A stretch of 53,834 nt of DNA from Peptostreptococcus faecalis. GTDB taxonomy: Bacteria > Bacillota > Clostridia > Peptostreptococcales > Peptostreptococcaceae. The notes beneath the pieces are model-generated. The model was not told the origin of the DNA. It was given only the letters and a program-made list of their open reading frames with translations, and searched no databases. Position numbers and translations under genes: made by a program. Below, piece after piece: positions 44,594-53,793 of the stretch (position 1 is its first letter; each line of letters opens with the position of its first letter). The stretch covers positions 1 to 53,834 of the forward strand of contig NZ_OERU01000006.1 of NCBI RefSeq assembly GCF_900240845.1, given 5' to 3'.

Positions 44594-45874
44594 TTATTTG
44601 TTAAATCTAATTTCTATGGATTTTGCATGGGCCTCTAGACCCTCTTCTCTAGCAAATCTAGACACTTTTTCCTCTACCTCTTCCAAGGCTTTTCTGGAAT
44701 AATATATAAATTGAGATTTTTTTACAAAATCATCAACAGATAATGGGGAACTAAACTTAGCTGTTCCACTAGTAGGTAATGTATGATTTGGACCGGCAAA
44801 ATAGTCGCCTAAGGCTTCAGGCACATTGTTTCCTAGGAATATGCTTCCCGCATTTTTTACTTGATTTAAATATATGAAAGGGTCATCTGTACATATCTCT
44901 AAATGTTCAGGTGCGATTACATTTACGACGTCAATAGCATCGTCAATATTATTAGCGACTATTATTTTTCCTCTATTTTCTATTGATTTTCTTGCAATAC
45001 TTTCTCTTTTAAGATTTTTTAGTTGTATTTCTATTTCACTTTGAACTTCTAATGCTTGCTGTTTACTTGTGCACACTAATATTGCGCTTGCAAGTTCATC
45101 ATGTTCTGCCTGTGATAGCATATCTGCAGCAATATATGATGTGTTGGCAGTTTCATCAGCTAGTACCAAAATTTCGCTTGGACCAGCAATCATATCTATA
45201 TCCACTCTACCAAAAACTTTTCTTTTTGCTGTTGCAACAAATATATTTCCAGGACCTACTATTTTGTCTACTTTTGGAATTGTCTCTGTTCCATATGAAA
45301 GAGCTGCAACAGATTGAGCTCCTCCAACTTTGTATATATTATCAACTCCAGCAATTTTAGCCGCTGCTAGTATTACATCTGGAATACTCCCATCTTCATT
45401 TGGTGGAGTAACTATAGATATGTTATTTACTCCAGCAATTTTAGCTGGTATAGCGTTCATAAGAACAGTACTTGGATACCTTGCCGTTCCTCCAGGTACG
45501 TATATTCCCACGTGATTTATGGGAGTTACTTTTTGACCTGTAATACGTCCCTTACCACTATCACATATAAAATCATTTTTTACTTGCTTACTGTGAAAAA
45601 GCTCTATATTCTCAGCAGCTTCTTTCAAAATAGATATAAAATCAGGATCTACATTATTCCAAGCAAGTTCTATTTCATCTTCACTAACGACCAAACTATC
45701 TATCTTAGCTTTATCAAATTTTTCTGTGTACTTTTTTACTGCTAAATCACCGTTTCTCTTTATGTCATCGATTATTTCATCTACAGCTAATTCAATTTTT
45801 TCATCTAGAGAAGAGTCTTCACGTAATAGGATTTCTTCTATGCCTATATCATCTAAGTTAAATATCTTTATCAT
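44594..45874 (-). CDS. hisD: Histidinol dehydrogenase
   Basis: 426 aa, normal length. NAD-binding and catalytic motifs are GGAQSVAALSYGTE, VGPGNIFVATAKR, IDMIAGPSEILVLAD, QAEHDELASAIL and APEHLEI, including the zinc-binding Gln-His and downstream His. It performs the last two oxidations to histidine. The ATG overlaps the hisG stop by 4 bp. Confidence 0.96.
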   Translation of the reverse strand: MIKIFNLDDIGIEEILLREDSSLDEKIELAVDEIIDDIKRNGDLAVKKYTEKFDKAKIDSLVVSEDEIELAWNNVDPDFISILKEAAENIELFHSKQVKNDFICDSGKGRITGQKVTPINHVGIYVPGGTARYPSTVLMNAIPAKIAGVNNISIVTPPNEDGSIPDVILAAAKIAGVDNIYKVGGAQSVAALSYGTETIPKVDKIVGPGNIFVATAKRKVFGRVDIDMIAGPSEILVLADETANTSYIAADMLSQAEHDELASAILVCTSKQQALEVQSEIEIQLKNLKRESIARKSIENRGKIIVANNIDDAIDVVNVIAPEHLEICTDDPFIYLNQVKNAGSIFLGNNVPEALGDYFAGPNHTLPTSGTAKFSSPLSVDDFVKKSQFIYYSRKALEEVEEKVSRFAREEGLEAHAKSIEIRFNK

Positions 45875-46488
45875 ACCAACTCTCCCATTTTTTTACATAT
45901 TTCATCTATTTTGTCATAGTTAAATTTGTAGCTGCTTTTGTTTGCTATTAAACGTGCACTTATTGGCATTATATGTTGGTGAACTACTAGGTCATTCTTT
46001 TTTAGAGTAGTTCCAGTTTCCACTATATCTACGATTATATCTGACAATCCTAGAAGCGGTGCTAATTCTATACTTCCATTTAGTTTTATTATATCTATAG
46101 GTCTACTTTGTTCTTCAAAGTATTTTAAAGCAACCCTGGTATATTTAGTTGCAACTCTCAATGGCAAATCTAAATCATCTGTCCAATCTTTTTTTGCAGC
46201 TACTACCATATTACATTTTCCTATATCCAAGTCTAAAAGTTCGTATACTTCAGCAGAAGTTTCAGCCAGTATATCGCTACCGACTACTCCGATATCAGCA
46301 GTTCCACGTTCTACATAAATAGCTACATCAGAAGGTTTTACAAGTAAATATCGTATACCTTTGTCCTTTACTTCAAATACAAGTGCTCTGGTATTTGAAA
46401 GTATTTCGCTACATTCTAGTCCTATTTTTTCAAACATGCTATATACGCTGTCTCCTAATCTACCTTTAGGTAAAGCAATGTTTATCAT
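45871..46488 (-). CDS. hisG: ATP phosphoribosyltransferase, short form
   Basis: 205 aa, the short HisG lacking the C-terminal regulatory domain, which depends on HisZ encoded immediately upstream. Motifs: NIALPKGRLGDSV, KPSDVAIYVERGTADIGVVGSDIL and the PRPP-binding SDIIVDIVETGTTLKKNDL. It catalyses the committed step. Its start follows the hisZ stop directly. Confidence 0.95.
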   Translation of the reverse strand: MINIALPKGRLGDSVYSMFEKIGLECSEILSNTRALVFEVKDKGIRYLLVKPSDVAIYVERGTADIGVVGSDILAETSAEVYELLDLDIGKCNMVVAAKKDWTDDLDLPLRVATKYTRVALKYFEEQSRPIDIIKLNGSIELAPLLGLSDIIVDIVETGTTLKKNDLVVHQHIMPISARLIANKSSYKFNYDKIDEICKKMGELV

Positions 46489-47601
46489 CTATAATTCCTC
46501 CAATTCATCATTCTTGATAATATATAAGTGTTCATATGGAATGTTTTCAGGCATATGTTTTAGAATTAAAAGTTGTTTATGTTTTTCCTGAAGTTTTTTA
46601 CGATATTCCATTACTGTATTTTTATCAGCATCATTATATACAAGTATAGCTTCTGTTATTTTCTTATTTTCATTTTTGTGAAGAATACTTTTTAAATTAG
46701 TTATGTATATGGCAAAACCTAAAGCAGGATGTTTTTTTCTGAATTTTTCCATCAGCTTATCATATCTTCCGCCTGCTAGAACATAGCTAGGTGATCCTGC
46801 AACATAACCCCTAAATACCAAACCATTATAGTAGTCAGAGTCATTATTTATAGAGAAATCTATGTAAAAATGTTCTCCTAGATTATTTGACTTTAGTAAC
46901 TCAAATAAATCTAGTAACTCATTTACAGCTTTTGTCATATAAGGGTTGCAATCGATACTTTTTATTTTATTTAAAACCGATTCAAATGGACCTTCTAAAG
47001 ACATAATCTGTATAATTCTATCTATATCACTTGAAGATAAATCTGTATTAGCAACAAAACTCTCTAGTTTATGTATGCTTTTTTGTTCCATTATAGATAA
47101 AATTTTTATCTGTTCACTTTCTGTAAGTTTGAGTTCATCTAAAAATGAAGATATAAAGCCCATGTGACCTACATCGATAATATAATCTTTATTTACAAAG
47201 TCTAAGCTTTTAGCAGCTAAAGATAGAACTTCGTATTCTGAAATAATATCTTCAGCACCAATGTATTCTAGACCGATTTGTCTTATTTCTTGACATTCCT
47301 TGCTATTTTTACCTATACGATAAACATATTCGTCGTAAAAGAATTTTTCTTCTTTGACATTCGATTGTGTATTTTTTGCAATGCTAACAGTCACATCAGG
47401 TCTTAGTGCCATTAAGCGACCAGTTGCATCTGTGAAAGTAAGTATGCCCTCATTGCTAAGAAAACGTTTGTGTTCTAGGTAAATATCGTAAGGCTCAAAT
47501 TTAGTCATCGAATACTTTTTATAGCCATTATTTTTATACAAGTCGCTTAATTTAAAAGCGAAAATTTCTTCATTTGATAGATTTAGAATTTCTGGAATCA
47601 A
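46489..47601 (-). CDS. hisZ: ATP phosphoribosyltransferase regulatory subunit HisZ
   Basis: 370 aa from TTG at 47601, which has AAAGGGGG seven bases upstream and gives the expected N-terminus MIPEILNLSNEE; an in-frame start at 47646 lacks these signals. It is histidyl-tRNA synthetase-like: LRPDVTVSIAK (motif 2 region) and SYVLAGGRYDKLMEKFRKKHPALGFAI (motif 3 region), without the C-terminal anticodon domain. With short HisG it forms the feedback-sensitive complex. It heads the leftward his operon. Confidence 0.92.
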   Translation of the reverse strand: MIPEILNLSNEEIFAFKLSDLYKNNGYKKYSMTKFEPYDIYLEHKRFLSNEGILTFTDATGRLMALRPDVTVSIAKNTQSNVKEEKFFYDEYVYRIGKNSKECQEIRQIGLEYIGAEDIISEYEVLSLAAKSLDFVNKDYIIDVGHMGFISSFLDELKLTESEQIKILSIMEQKSIHKLESFVANTDLSSSDIDRIIQIMSLEGPFESVLNKIKSIDCNPYMTKAVNELLDLFELLKSNNLGEHFYIDFSINNDSDYYNGLVFRGYVAGSPSYVLAGGRYDKLMEKFRKKHPALGFAIYITNLKSILHKNENKKITEAILVYNDADKNTVMEYRKKLQEKHKQLLILKHMPENIPYEHLYIIKNDELEEL

Positions 47602-47636
47602 AAATATACCCCCTTTAAAAAATATAATTGTATCAA

Positions 47637-47665
47637 ATAGTATCACTATAAGCCAGTTAAGTCAA
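47637..47665 (-). promoter_or_regulatory. Promoter of hisZGDCB
   Basis: On the minus strand TTGACT (47660-47665) and TACTAT (47637-47642) are separated by 17 bp, about 35 bp before hisZ. Confidence 0.7.
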
Positions 47666-47852
47666 GCATTTTAAGAGTTTTTAAATTGTTTTTTTTTTTT
47701 TTAATTAATGCTTATTTTGACAGGATTTCAAAATAAATTGCTTAGTTTATTTCCTGTGAGTGGAATTATATTAATTTTAAGAAAAATAGGAATTAAAAGA
47801 AAAATACATACAATATCCTAATAAAAAAAACAGAAAAAAATAATGAGATTTG

Positions 47853-47882
47853 TATGTTCAATTATAGAACATAAGATATAAT
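47853..47882 (+). promoter_or_regulatory. Inverted repeat over the promoter of the TMEM175-like gene
   Basis: TATGTTC (47853-47859) and GAACATA (47867-47873) flank ATTATA spacing bases; TATAAT follows at 47877-47882. It resembles a repressor operator in the -35 region. The rest of 47666-47914 is AT-rich with a 16-T run and no gene. Confidence 0.4.
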
Positions 47883-47914
47883 AGTAGTAGTTAAAAATTA
47901 GGAGGATACACAAT

Positions 47915-48496
47915 ATGACAAAGAGTAGAATGGAAGCATTTACGGATGCAATAATAGCCATTATTATGACGATACTGGTACTTAATTTGACACCACCAGT
48001 AGGGGATTCTATACGTGATTTGGCAGGAGTAGAGCGCAAGTTGTTAGTTTATTTGTTTAGTTTCGCAATACTAGCTGTTTATTGGATAAATCATCATCAC
48101 TTATTTCAGTTGGTAAAATCAGTAAATGCTAGAGTTTTATGGGCGAATAATCTATTGATTTTTTGTCTTACATTATTTCCTTTCACAACTGCTTGGATAA
48201 GTACGCACTTATTTAGTTTAATTCCCCAGTTTATGTATGGAACGGTAATATTGATGGCAGATATAGCCTATTTAATACTATCACTTTCCTTGATAGATGT
48301 TAATCAAGAGTGTAAAATCTTATATAATCGTGAATTATCTAGGAAAAAGAATTTGATATCTATTTTATTCAATATATTAGCTTTAATTTTAGGAGTTTTG
48401 ATAAATCCAATATTTGTTTGTGTAGTCAACTTCTTTATGATATTAATGTGGGTTGTACCTAATAAAAAAATAGAAAAGAAATTAAGTGAACTTTAG
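47915..48496 (+). CDS. TMEM175-family (DUF1211) membrane protein
   Basis: 193 aa with about six hydrophobic segments. The first helix RMEAFTDAIIAIIMTILVLNL carries the R-x-x-x-F-S/T-D motif of bacterial TMEM175 potassium channels, and VYWINHHHLFQLV is the matching loop. Bacterial members have one six-helix repeat and assemble as tetramers. The physiological ion selectivity is not determined by sequence. TTAGGAGG precedes the ATG. Confidence 0.9.
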   Translation: MTKSRMEAFTDAIIAIIMTILVLNLTPPVGDSIRDLAGVERKLLVYLFSFAILAVYWINHHHLFQLVKSVNARVLWANNLLIFCLTLFPFTTAWISTHLFSLIPQFMYGTVILMADIAYLILSLSLIDVNQECKILYNRELSRKKNLISILFNILALILGVLINPIFVCVVNFFMILMWVVPNKKIEKKLSEL

Positions 48497-48707
48497 AATA
48501 GAAAAAATAAGATAATTCATGTAAGTCTATGTAAATTAGTTGAACATTTAAAAGCGACTTATTTATATTTCTATTGAATAATTTTTTTGTGTGTGATATT
48601 ATTTTATATGTATTATATACAAATATATACATATAAAAGTTATAGTTTCAATTTTATGTATTAACTTAGATTGAAATTAGAATATGTTAAACTACATTGG
48701 TTATAAT

Positions 48708-48982
48708 TTTGCTGTACTAGATGGGGAGATAGCGGTGCCCTGTAACCCGCAATCCGCTTTAGCGGGGTTGAATTCCATCCGTAGGCAGTTTTACTTGTGA
48801 TGCAGCACCTATGCAAGTAGTGTTGATGTGTAGGTCCTAAGCAATAGAAACCCATGAATCCCGTCAGATTCGGAAGAAAGCAGCGGTAAGTGATCATTTT
48901 TATGTGACTTGGGGAAGCCTACATGGAGCTAACTACATAGGTAACGATTGGAGGTAGCTGTCAATGGATGGTGTACAGTTTA
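48708..48982 (+). ncRNA. ffs: Signal recognition particle RNA, large bacterial type
   Basis: The Alu-domain start GGTGCCCTGTAACCCGCAAT and the SRP54-binding stem around GTCAGATTCGGAAGAAAGCA (with the GGAA tetraloop) are unmistakable. The ends CTGTAC (near 48712) and GTACAG (48973-48978) pair. It is the B. subtilis scRNA type, located before dnaX as in many Firmicutes. A TATAAT box lies at 48702-48707. The boundaries are estimated from the pairing. Confidence 0.95.
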
Positions 48983-48995
48983 AACATATAAATTC

Positions 48996-49029
48996 ACAAT
49001 CCCAGTTAATGGGATTGTTATTTTTTTTG
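48996..49029 (+). terminator. Terminator of the SRP RNA
   Basis: ACAATCCC (48996-49003) pairs with GGGATTGT (49011-49018), followed by TATTTTTTTT. Confidence 0.85.
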
Positions 49030-49040
49030 GAGGGATATTT

Positions 49041-50699
49041 ATGCATAAGGCTTTGTACAGAGAATATAGACCGCTTGTATTTGATGATGTAATAGGTCAA
49101 GAACACATTATCAAAACTTTAAAAAATCAAGTCAATGAAAACAATATAAGCCATGCATATATGTTTTGTGGAACTAGAGGTACGGGTAAGACCTCTACTG
49201 CAAAAATATTTTCTAGAGCAGTAAACTGTACTAGTAATCTGATTGACAAACCATGTAATGAGTGTAAGGAATGTAAGTCTATTTTAGATTCATCAAATCT
49301 GGATGTGGTAGAAATAGATGCGGCATCAAATAATAGCGTTGATGATATTAGAGAATTAAGGGATACAGTTAAATATACTCCAAATAATTCAAAGTATAAA
49401 GTTTATATAATAGATGAGGTTCATATGCTTTCTCAAGGGGCTTTTAATGCATTATTAAAAACGCTAGAAGAACCGCCTTCGTACGTTATATTTATATTAG
49501 CTACTACTGAACCAAATAAAATACCTGCAACTATTCACTCTAGATGTCAAAGGTTTGACTTTAGAAGAGTTTCTATAGAAGAACTTGTGAAAAAAATGAG
49601 TGCTATAAGTCAAAAAGAAGGTATAGAGATAGAAGAAGATGCGTTAAAGATAATAGCAAGAAATGCAAATGGATCTGTGAGAGATTCACTTAGCATATTG
49701 GATAAGTGTACTTCTTTTAGTTCAGAAAAAATAACATCTTCTGACGTATTGGATATACTAGGTTTTGCAGATCCGCATCAACTCTTTGAACTATCTAAAT
49801 CAATTATAGATTCGGATGTGGGCAAGTCCATGGAATTAGTAGAAGACTTTTTTATGTGGGGGAAAGACATTAAAATACTAGTTGAAGAATTGGTATCTTT
49901 CTTTAGAAGTATAATGATGATAAAAATATTCAATTCATCTGAAAATTTTGCTGAAATTATGCAAGACTACACAGAACAGATGGAAGAAATATCCAAAAAT
50001 ATGGATAAGAATGAAATAATAAGAATATTAAATACTCTATCAGAATTACTAGATAACTTAAAATATTCATCAAATCAGAGGATGGCTTTAGAAATATATA
50101 TAATGAAATTATCTTCTCCATCAACTGATAGTTCATACGAATCCTTATATAAAAGAATAGAAAATATAGAAAAATTAATTGAAGATGGAAAGATAAATAT
50201 AAAGTCAAATATACAGACAGTTAGTACGAATATAAATACACAAATACCTAATAGTACAGTAGAAACTACTGATATAGAAGAGAAAACACATGTGCAGCCT
50301 AGTGCAAAATTTGATATAATAGATGATGAGGAGTTAGATTCTATTATATCTGAATGGGATAAGTTGCTAGAGCAGATGAAAAGAGATAAAAAGATGCCAC
50401 TAAGAGCATTTTTAGCAGAGAAGAGCGACTTAAAATACAAGAATGAAATATTATATGTGATTTTTAGTGATGAGTTCTCATTTGCATTAGATAGATTGGA
50501 AGAGCCAGAAAATAAAACTTATATTCAAAATATAATGAAAAAAGTTTTTGGACTTAATATTGAACCAAGGTTTATACTTAAGTCGAATATATCTAAAATG
50601 GACTTCAACAAAGCAGATAAAGCTACCGACGAAGAGGAAACTTTAGATGAGAAGTTGTTAAAAGATGTGCTTGGAACCAGTCTTGAAATAGAAAAATAA
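49041..50699 (+). CDS. dnaX: DNA polymerase III subunits gamma/tau
   Basis: 552 aa. AAA+ ATPase with Walker A GTRGTGKTSTAKIFSRAVNC, zinc-binding CNECKECKSI, Walker B IIDEVHML and sensor ATTEPNKIPATIHSRCQRFDFRR. Domain IV/V is acidic and variable (about 370-552). It is the clamp-loader motor that also ties polymerase to DnaB. TTGGAGGG precedes the ATG, and it starts 12 bp after the SRP RNA terminator. Confidence 0.96.
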   Translation: MHKALYREYRPLVFDDVIGQEHIIKTLKNQVNENNISHAYMFCGTRGTGKTSTAKIFSRAVNCTSNLIDKPCNECKECKSILDSSNLDVVEIDAASNNSVDDIRELRDTVKYTPNNSKYKVYIIDEVHMLSQGAFNALLKTLEEPPSYVIFILATTEPNKIPATIHSRCQRFDFRRVSIEELVKKMSAISQKEGIEIEEDALKIIARNANGSVRDSLSILDKCTSFSSEKITSSDVLDILGFADPHQLFELSKSIIDSDVGKSMELVEDFFMWGKDIKILVEELVSFFRSIMMIKIFNSSENFAEIMQDYTEQMEEISKNMDKNEIIRILNTLSELLDNLKYSSNQRMALEIYIMKLSSPSTDSSYESLYKRIENIEKLIEDGKINIKSNIQTVSTNINTQIPNSTVETTDIEEKTHVQPSAKFDIIDDEELDSIISEWDKLLEQMKRDKKMPLRAFLAEKSDLKYKNEILYVIFSDEFSFALDRLEEPENKTYIQNIMKKVFGLNIEPRFILKSNISKMDFNKADKATDEEETLDEKLLKDVLGTSLEIEK

Positions 50700-50739
50700 A
50701 AAATAAATATATTTTTGAGGAATATAGGAGGAAATAACA

Positions 50740-51084
50740 ATGGCAAAAAAAGGTGGATTTTCAGGGGGAATGCCTGGAGGAATGAATATGAATAACCTAC
50801 TAAAGCAGGCTCAAAAAATGCAGGAAGATATGCAAAAATCTCAAGCTGAACTAGAGTCAAAAGAAATAGAAGCTTCAGTTGGTGGAGGAGCAGTAGTAGT
50901 AAAAGTTAATGGTAAAAAAGAAATAGTGGATATGACTATAAAACCAGAAGTTGTGGATCCAGATGATATAGAAATGCTTCAAGATTTAATTATAAGCGCT
51001 GTAAACCAAGCAATAAGAGATATAGAAGAAATGCAAAAATCTCAGATGAGCAAGCTTACAGGTGGAATGAACTTGCCTTTTTAA
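50740..51084 (+). CDS. ybaB: Nucleoid-associated protein, YbaB/EbfC family
   Basis: 114 aa. Gly/Met-rich N-terminus ([20 protein letters not shown]), coiled helix [21 protein letters not shown], then the beta core [23 protein letters not shown] and C-terminal helix, all standard for YbaB. It binds DNA as a dimer. It lies between dnaX and recR in the conserved order, with AGGAGG upstream. Confidence 0.95.
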   Translation: MAKKGGFSGGMPGGMNMNNLLKQAQKMQEDMQKSQAELESKEIEASVGGGAVVVKVNGKKEIVDMTIKPEVVDPDDIEMLQDLIISAVNQAIRDIEEMQKSQMSKLTGGMNLPF

Positions 51085-51110
51085 TAGGTTAATTAAAGGA
51101 TAAATATTAT

Positions 51111-51707
51111 ATGGAAAACTATAGTGAACCAATTGATAGATTGATAAATGAGTTTTCTAAGCTTCCAGGCGTTGGAAGAAAAACTGCTCAGAGGTTGGCT
51201 TTTCATGTTATAAATATGAATCCAGCCGATGTAGAAGGTTTAGCAAAAGCTCTTGTCGATGTAAAAAAAGAAATAAAATACTGTAAGGTGTGTTGTAATA
51301 TTTCAGATTCAGAGATATGTTCAGTATGTTCCAATCCAAATAGGGATGCAAGCATAATTTGTGTTGTTGAAGATCCTAGAGATGTAGCAGCAATGGAAAG
51401 AACAAAAGATTACAAAGGTAAGTATCATGTATTAAACGGTGTAATAGCTCCTATGGATGGTGTTGGTCCGGAAATGCTTAATATAAAAGAACTTTTATCA
51501 AGGCTTGGAGATGGAGTAAGTGAAATAATAATGGCAACTAATCCAACTATAGAAGGAGAAGCTACTGCAATGTATATATCTAGATTAGTAAAACCGATGG
51601 GAATAAAAGTCACTAGAATTGCCCATGGGTTGCCTGTTGGAGGAGATTTGGAATATGCCGATGATGTTACAATTTCTAAGGCTCTAGAAGGTAGAAGAGA
51701 GATATAG
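51111..51707 (+). CDS. recR: Recombination protein RecR
   Basis: 198 aa. Helix-hairpin-helix ([15 protein letters not shown]), a C4 zinc finger ([16 protein letters not shown]) and a Toprim domain ([31 protein letters not shown]) in the standard order. It works with RecO and RecF in gap repair. It starts 26 bp after ybaB. Confidence 0.96.
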   Translation: MENYSEPIDRLINEFSKLPGVGRKTAQRLAFHVINMNPADVEGLAKALVDVKKEIKYCKVCCNISDSEICSVCSNPNRDASIICVVEDPRDVAAMERTKDYKGKYHVLNGVIAPMDGVGPEMLNIKELLSRLGDGVSEIIMATNPTIEGEATAMYISRLVKPMGIKVTRIAHGLPVGGDLEYADDVTISKALEGRREI

Positions 51708-51737
51708 CTATTTTTAGTTGTAAAAGGAGTTTTTAAT

Positions 51738-51956
51738 ATGAAAAATGACAAATACGATGAAAATAAAGCACTAGATTTATTAGTAAAAAAGAAATATAGT
51801 AACAAAAAAGATTCTTCTAAAAGTAAGTTAAAAAATAAAGACTCAGAGAAAGATTCTGTATTCAGAAATAATGAAAGAAGATTTGAATATGATTATGAAG
51901 AAGACCATTATGAACCACCTTTGGGAGAAGAAGATTACGAACCACCAGTAGATTAA
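51738..51956 (+). CDS. Small charged protein, 72 aa
   Basis: Lys/Asp/Ser-rich first half (KKDSSKSKLKNKDSEKDS) and an acidic Pro-Tyr-rich tail in which DHYEPPLGEEDYEPPVD repeats the D/H-Y-E-P-P unit. It is probably disordered. AAAGGAG precedes the ATG; it is last in the dnaX-ybaB-recR unit. I do not recognise a family. Confidence 0.7.
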   Translation: MKNDKYDENKALDLLVKKKYSNKKDSSKSKLKNKDSEKDSVFRNNERRFEYDYEEDHYEPPLGEEDYEPPVD

Positions 51957-51969
51957 AATTATAAAAAGA

Positions 51970-52008
51970 AAAGGCATATAGCTATAGCTATGTGCCTTTA
52001 TTTTTTAT
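51970..52008. terminator. Bidirectional terminator
   Basis: AAAGGCATATAGC (51970-51982) pairs with GCTATGTGCCTTT (51987-51999) around a 4-nt loop, followed by ATTTTTT; it serves the convergent genes on both sides. Confidence 0.85.
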
Positions 52009-52018
52009 AATCTTATTA

Positions 52019-53350
52019 TTATAATAGTCTTAATCTAGCATTAAACACATCAAAAAAATGATGTGAACCTTTTAATGAAAGATATTTTTTATCAAAGAAG
52101 TCAAAAGAATTCATTTCATTAGAAAGTCTTTCATAGTTAACGTAATGGCTTTCAAAAATTTCAAATGAGAGTTTTGCTATATTTTCAGCAGCATCTAATT
52201 TTTTTATACCTCTCATGTTTTCCTTAATTCTATAAAGTCTATCTGGATTATCAAGCAATACCTTTATAACAGATTTTATAGAAAATTTATTTGTAGTTCT
52301 TATTGCTACACCACAGTTTGTTAGAAAATCTAAGTTTTCGCCTTCTTGACCAGGTATGTAATAAGGAACTACCATAGGAACTTCTTTAATCAGTGCTTCT
52401 GTTGTAGTCAAACCACCTGGTTTTGTAATTAATAAATCTACTGATGACAAAATATCATTCATAATACTTGTGAATCCAAGTATCTTTATTCTTATATCTG
52501 TTTCGTATTCAGATACTCTATCTAATAGTTCATTCTTTAAAGACTCATTTCTTCCTGTAATTACAAGTACTTGGAAATCTCTATCTACAGCCGCTATTTC
52601 ATCAAGAGTACCCTTGATATTACCAGCACCAAAACTACCCCCCATTAAAAGAACAGTCTTTTTGGAAGGATCTAGTCCAAGTTCGTTTAATACTATTTCT
52701 TTAGGTCTATTGCTCATAAAGGATTTTTCAACAGGTATACCAAATGGCATAATTTTGTCTGCTGATATTCCATCTTCTATTAGAAGTTCTTTTACATATT
52801 CATCTCCACATATATAGTAATCAATTTCATTTTGTAAATATGAAGAGTGAGCAGTATAGTCAGTTAGTACTGAAATCAACTTTGGAAAGTTAAAGACTTC
52901 CTCACATGAATTTGAATTTGCAGCAAAGTCTGAGAATAATTCATCAAGCTCTTCACCTCTAGCTGCTTTTTTAAGTTTACTTAGCGCTACTAAAGGGAAT
53001 GCATGAGTACCTATTATCAAATCAGGTTGTTCCTCTAATATAAGTTTTTTAAACTTTCTCGCCATCAATAGAGAAAGCGGATTATTTTTAAATTCATTAA
53101 TAGAAAATATTTTTTTATCTGAAAGGTTATATATTTTACCATACGCAGAAGGTGTATATTTTGCAGATATTTCGTACCCCTCTGAGATAACCTTGTCTAT
53201 TGTTTTATTTATTAGTTTAAAACTATCTACTATTTTACATTCAATTTCTTGGCCGTGAAAATCTAATTTTTCAAGCTCTTCTATTATAGCTTTAGCGGCT
53301 CTATTGTGTCCCCCTCCAGTTGAAGCGGTCATTATTAATACTTTTTTCAT
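52019..53350 (-). CDS. ugtP: Diacylglycerol glucosyltransferase/MGDG synthase-like protein
   Basis: 443 aa from ATG at 53350 (TGGAGG seven bases upstream; a longer frame to 53374 has no signal). GT28-type: MTASTGGGHNRAAKAIIEEL at the N-terminus is the MGDG-synthase acceptor loop, LMGGSFGAGNIKGTLDEI and ITGRNESLKNEL follow, and LLITKPGGLTTTEALIKEVPMVV is the UDP-sugar site. It makes glycolipids in the membrane, including anchors for lipoteichoic-type polymers. Convergent with the recR unit. Confidence 0.9.
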   Translation of the reverse strand: MKKVLIMTASTGGGHNRAAKAIIEELEKLDFHGQEIECKIVDSFKLINKTIDKVISEGYEISAKYTPSAYGKIYNLSDKKIFSINEFKNNPLSLLMARKFKKLILEEQPDLIIGTHAFPLVALSKLKKAARGEELDELFSDFAANSNSCEEVFNFPKLISVLTDYTAHSSYLQNEIDYYICGDEYVKELLIEDGISADKIMPFGIPVEKSFMSNRPKEIVLNELGLDPSKKTVLLMGGSFGAGNIKGTLDEIAAVDRDFQVLVITGRNESLKNELLDRVSEYETDIRIKILGFTSIMNDILSSVDLLITKPGGLTTTEALIKEVPMVVPYYIPGQEGENLDFLTNCGVAIRTTNKFSIKSVIKVLLDNPDRLYRIKENMRGIKKLDAAENIAKLSFEIFESHYVNYERLSNEMNSFDFFDKKYLSLKGSHHFFDVFNARLRLL

Positions 53351-53535
53351 TTTAATTCCTCCATTCACCAACACTTATAAAAAGAAAAATGAATTTTGTC
53401 TATAATAAATTATAAAGCAAAGTAAAAATAAATAAAAGTAGTTTAAGAAAAATATAATATAACTTAAGATAATCTTTATAAATTTATTTAATTAAATATT
53501 GCATTTAAATACACAAAAAAAACAAAAAAAACCTA

Positions 53536-53564
53536 TTGACTTTTAATTCTATATTTGATAATAT
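53536..53564 (+). promoter_or_regulatory. Promoter of the tRNA cluster
   Basis: TTGACT (53536-53541), 17 bp, TAATAT (53559-53564; an overlapping TATAAT lies at 53562-53567). Confidence 0.65.
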
Positions 53565-53626
53565 AATACTTGTCCAATATCTCACAAGTTGAGATAAATT
53601 GATAAGCTTGATAGCCAAATTACTTT

Positions 53627-53698
53627 GGCTCATTGGTCAAGTGGTTAAGACTCCGCCCTCTCAAGGCGGCAACAGGGGTTCAAATCCCCTATGAGTCA
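53627..53698 (+). tRNA. tRNA-Glu(CTC)
   Basis: Acceptor GGCTCAT with ATGAGTC, anticodon loop CTCTCAA (anticodon CTC) on CCGCC/GGCGG, T-loop GGGGTTCAAATCCCC. CCA is not encoded. CTC is the minor Glu anticodon, so another tRNA-Glu(TTC) should exist elsewhere. Confidence 0.92.
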
Positions 53699-53711
53699 TT
53701 AAACTTAATAT

Positions 53712-53785
53712 GCGGGTGTAGCTCAATGGTAGAGTTCTGGCCTTCCAAGCCAGCTGTGAGGGTTCGATCCCCTTCACCCGCTCCA
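53712..53785 (+). tRNA. tRNA-Gly(TCC)
   Basis: GCGGGTG with CACCCGC, anticodon loop CTTCCAA (TCC) on CTGGC/GCCAG, GGGTTCGATCCCC-type T arm, encoded CCA. Confidence 0.95.
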
Positions 53786-53793
53786 ATATATGT

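Noticed and set aside
45052-45923. Plus-strand frames opposite hisD
   Set aside because: They mirror hisD codons and have no ribosome binding sites or family motifs.
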